NCBI GenBank assembly: GCA_009739215.1
Contig: VSJF01000003.1
Coordinates: 248,001 to 312,000 of the forward strand
DNA length: 64,000 nucleotides
Direction of reading: 5' to 3'
Origin: Floccularia luteovirens
Taxonomy: Eukaryota > Basidiomycota > Agaricomycetes > Agaricales > Squamanitaceae
Positions 62,266 through 64,000 of the stretch are shown one piece after another. Position numbers and translations under genes: made by a program. Every line of letters starts with the position of its first letter. Within the stretch, counting starts at the first letter, position 1. Under the pieces are notes generated by a model. It worked only from the letters and a program-made list of their open reading frames with translations. It made no database searches and was not told the origin of the DNA.

Positions 62266-62910
62266 GATTTTAGAGAACAAACGATTTTCAACAAATTTCT
62301 GTTTCGCGTCAACATGATGTCACGTGGTTGCTGTATCCACTCATCATCCCCGTTCAGAATCAGACCCTGACAGTGATAAAATACTGTATCACACAATCAA
62401 GTGTCCAAATCAAGTCTTGCCGGCGGGTCCTGATAGAATTTTACCATCGGGAGAGTTTATATTTTTGTCTATTCTATTTTGCGAAAGAAATCATCCTTAT
62501 GACCTTTTGCTTTCTCCGTGAGGTTGTCAATACTCCTCATCTTTAGTTAGCCTGATGCTACCTCAGGATAGTTTGGCACACATATACCCCTCAAGCGTCA
62601 CTCCACCTCAATCACTGGCTGGTGGACAAAATGGATAGGCAGTTTCAGAGTCAAGTATATACTGGGCGGATCTCAACAGGTGAATGCAACCAGTTTTATT
62701 TTACGGCTATTTATTTACAGATCTCGGAAAAATATTAACCCACCAGTTGCAAGCCTAACCAACCTCTTCACGCAATAATAATTAACCAAACTTGAAAAGG
62801 ATTCCATTTTAATTAAAAAAATCCGATGCATTTATCTTAGCTCCATGTTATCTATCCATCCAGAACCATATATACATCTCATGTGTTCTTTGGCCTATTT
62901 AAACGACTTT
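62266..62910. promoter_or_regulatory. Divergent intergenic region NEDD1-like / MFS transporter
   Basis: About 645 bp between two head-to-head start codons, expected to hold both promoters. No clear TATA box was assigned; AT-rich sequence lies around 62750-62830. Confidence 0.5.
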
Positions 62911-64000
62911 ATGGATCTTAATCAAGTGCCATCCATGTCGCTCAAATCACAATCGGTCGAACTTGCACTTGCAACAAAAATTAACAGCGATGGCAAAAAA
63001 TTATCTGCAGCGAGCCAACCTATTGTAGATGATGATGATTTTCCCGAAGGCGGCCTGCGAGGATGGATGACCGTGTTTGGAGTGTAAGATTGTGCTATCA
63101 TTTCACGAGTGGATCTTTCTGACATACGCTCTTTATCTTAGCTTCTTGATTCAATTTTGTGGATTCGGGTACTCAGCACTCTGAATCTAATGTTTTGTGT
63201 GTTGATTAACCGTTTGCGCTAGGTATACGACATCTTTCGGGGTTTATCAAGGCAATCATCTACTTCACTTGTAGCAAGTTTTTACCACTCTCTAATTCGT
63301 CTAGAGCAGATTTTTATACACGAATATTCATCACAAACCAAACCACCTCAACTATTTCGTAAGTATTCAACTCACAAAGATTCTTTTTCACTGATAGGTT
63401 AGCAAATGAAAAGTTGGATTGGTAGCGTCAATGCTTTTATCGTCACCTCCCTGGGAATCATATCCGGGAAACTGTTCGATCGGGGCTACTTGTAAGCTAC
63501 ATCTAACCATGAAAAATCAATAATCATCTAATCGCTGCCAACAGCCGATACTTGCTCTACGGAGGCTTTTTGTTATCGTCCTTCTCCATTTTCATGCTTT
63601 CACTATGCAAACCGGATAGCATCTATCAGGTACTTAGCTTAATCAAATTGTTGGTTTCGATCAGCGTCATTGATGTTTGTATCGCTGCCAATAGAATTTC
63701 CTTAGCCAAGGTGTAGGTTACGGGTTAGGTGCCGGCTTGTTATACGTACCCAGCATTGCTATAATAGCACATTACTTCAAGAGAAGGAGAGCCATGGCCA
63801 TGGCTATATCAACTACTGGTTCATCGCTTGGGGCCATTGTATTTCCGCTCATGTTGAATAACACAATCGATGGACCGCTGGGATTCGCAAATGCAACCCG
63901 TGCAAGTGCAGCGTTGGTATGTGGTGCACTCTTCATTGCATGTTTTCTGGTCCACCCAAGGCTTCCCCCTCCTACTGTTCCTCCTTCGTTCCATAAATCT
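62911..64000 (+). CDS. MFS monocarboxylate-type transporter, 5' part (truncated by window end)
   Basis: Exons: 62911-63083, 63142-63168 (27 nt), 63223-63251 (29 nt), 63310-63358, 63414-63491, 63545-63629, 63695 to the window end, all in phase. The ATG at 62911 is preferred; 62845 is an in-frame alternative. The product starts with an acidic cytosolic part ending DDFPEGGLRGWMTVFG, the hallmark start of fungal MCT-like transporters, then membrane segments around GYTTSFGVYQDFY, WIGSVNAFIVTSLGIISG, RYLLYGGFLLSSFSIFML, GVGYGLGAGLLYVPSI and the loop HYFKRRRAMAMAI. It probably moves a small carboxylate or similar solute with protons; the substrate cannot be told. Intron 63252-63309 appears to have a GC donor. 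Confidence 0.85.

Overview
This window comes from a filamentous basidiomycete, most likely an agaricomycete. Genes are broken by many 45-60 nt GT-AG introns and very short exons, housekeeping genes are packed tail to tail or head to head, and the content (family CE5 cutinases, SEACIT subunit Iml1, Hel2, a NEDD1-type WD40 protein, an HSF1-type factor) is fungal with agaricomycete-like protein sequence. I saw no tRNA, rRNA, CRISPR array or intact transposon.

Left gene block (0.7-16.9 kb): an AT-hook coiled-coil protein (-), the NatB catalytic subunit NAA20 (+), Iml1 of the SEACIT/GATOR1 TORC1-inhibiting complex (-), a USP10/Ubp3-type deubiquitinase (+) and the ribosome quality control E3 ligase Hel2 (+). 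Iml1 and the deubiquitinase share a 428 bp divergent promoter. Four of these five genes need at least one single-base +1 correction to read through conserved sequence, five secure sites in all, with further sites that could be either frameshifts or introns. The conserved genes of the right block need none.

Cutinase block (19-25 kb): three tandem secreted cutinase genes inside a duplicated unit that includes promoter and downstream flank. Copy 1 looks intact, copy 2 has lost the catalytic histidine and copy 3 looks like a pseudogene. A fourth intact-looking cutinase lies about 24 kb away on the opposite strand (48.7-49.4 kb).

Gene-poor stretches (25.1-31.4 kb and 32.4-43.1 kb): apart from one Ser/Pro-rich orphan gene at 31.4-32.4 kb I see no convincing protein gene. 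There is one strong G-quadruplex-type motif at 30.45 kb.

Right gene block (43-64 kb): VPS11 (HOPS/CORVET), REX4-type exonuclease (convergent with VPS11), cutinase 4, an orphan with a C-terminal Cys cluster, two paralogous single-pass membrane proteins (one badly broken), an HSF, a NEDD1-like protein and the 5' part of an MFS monocarboxylate-type transporter cut by the window end.

I did not find a clearly new multi-gene system. The most notable observations are the clustered +1 frameshifts, the cutinase family at different stages of decay with a possible Hel2 RING relic in its flanks, two GC-AG introns, an in-frame stop-free intron in VPS11 and the degenerated membrane-protein paralog.
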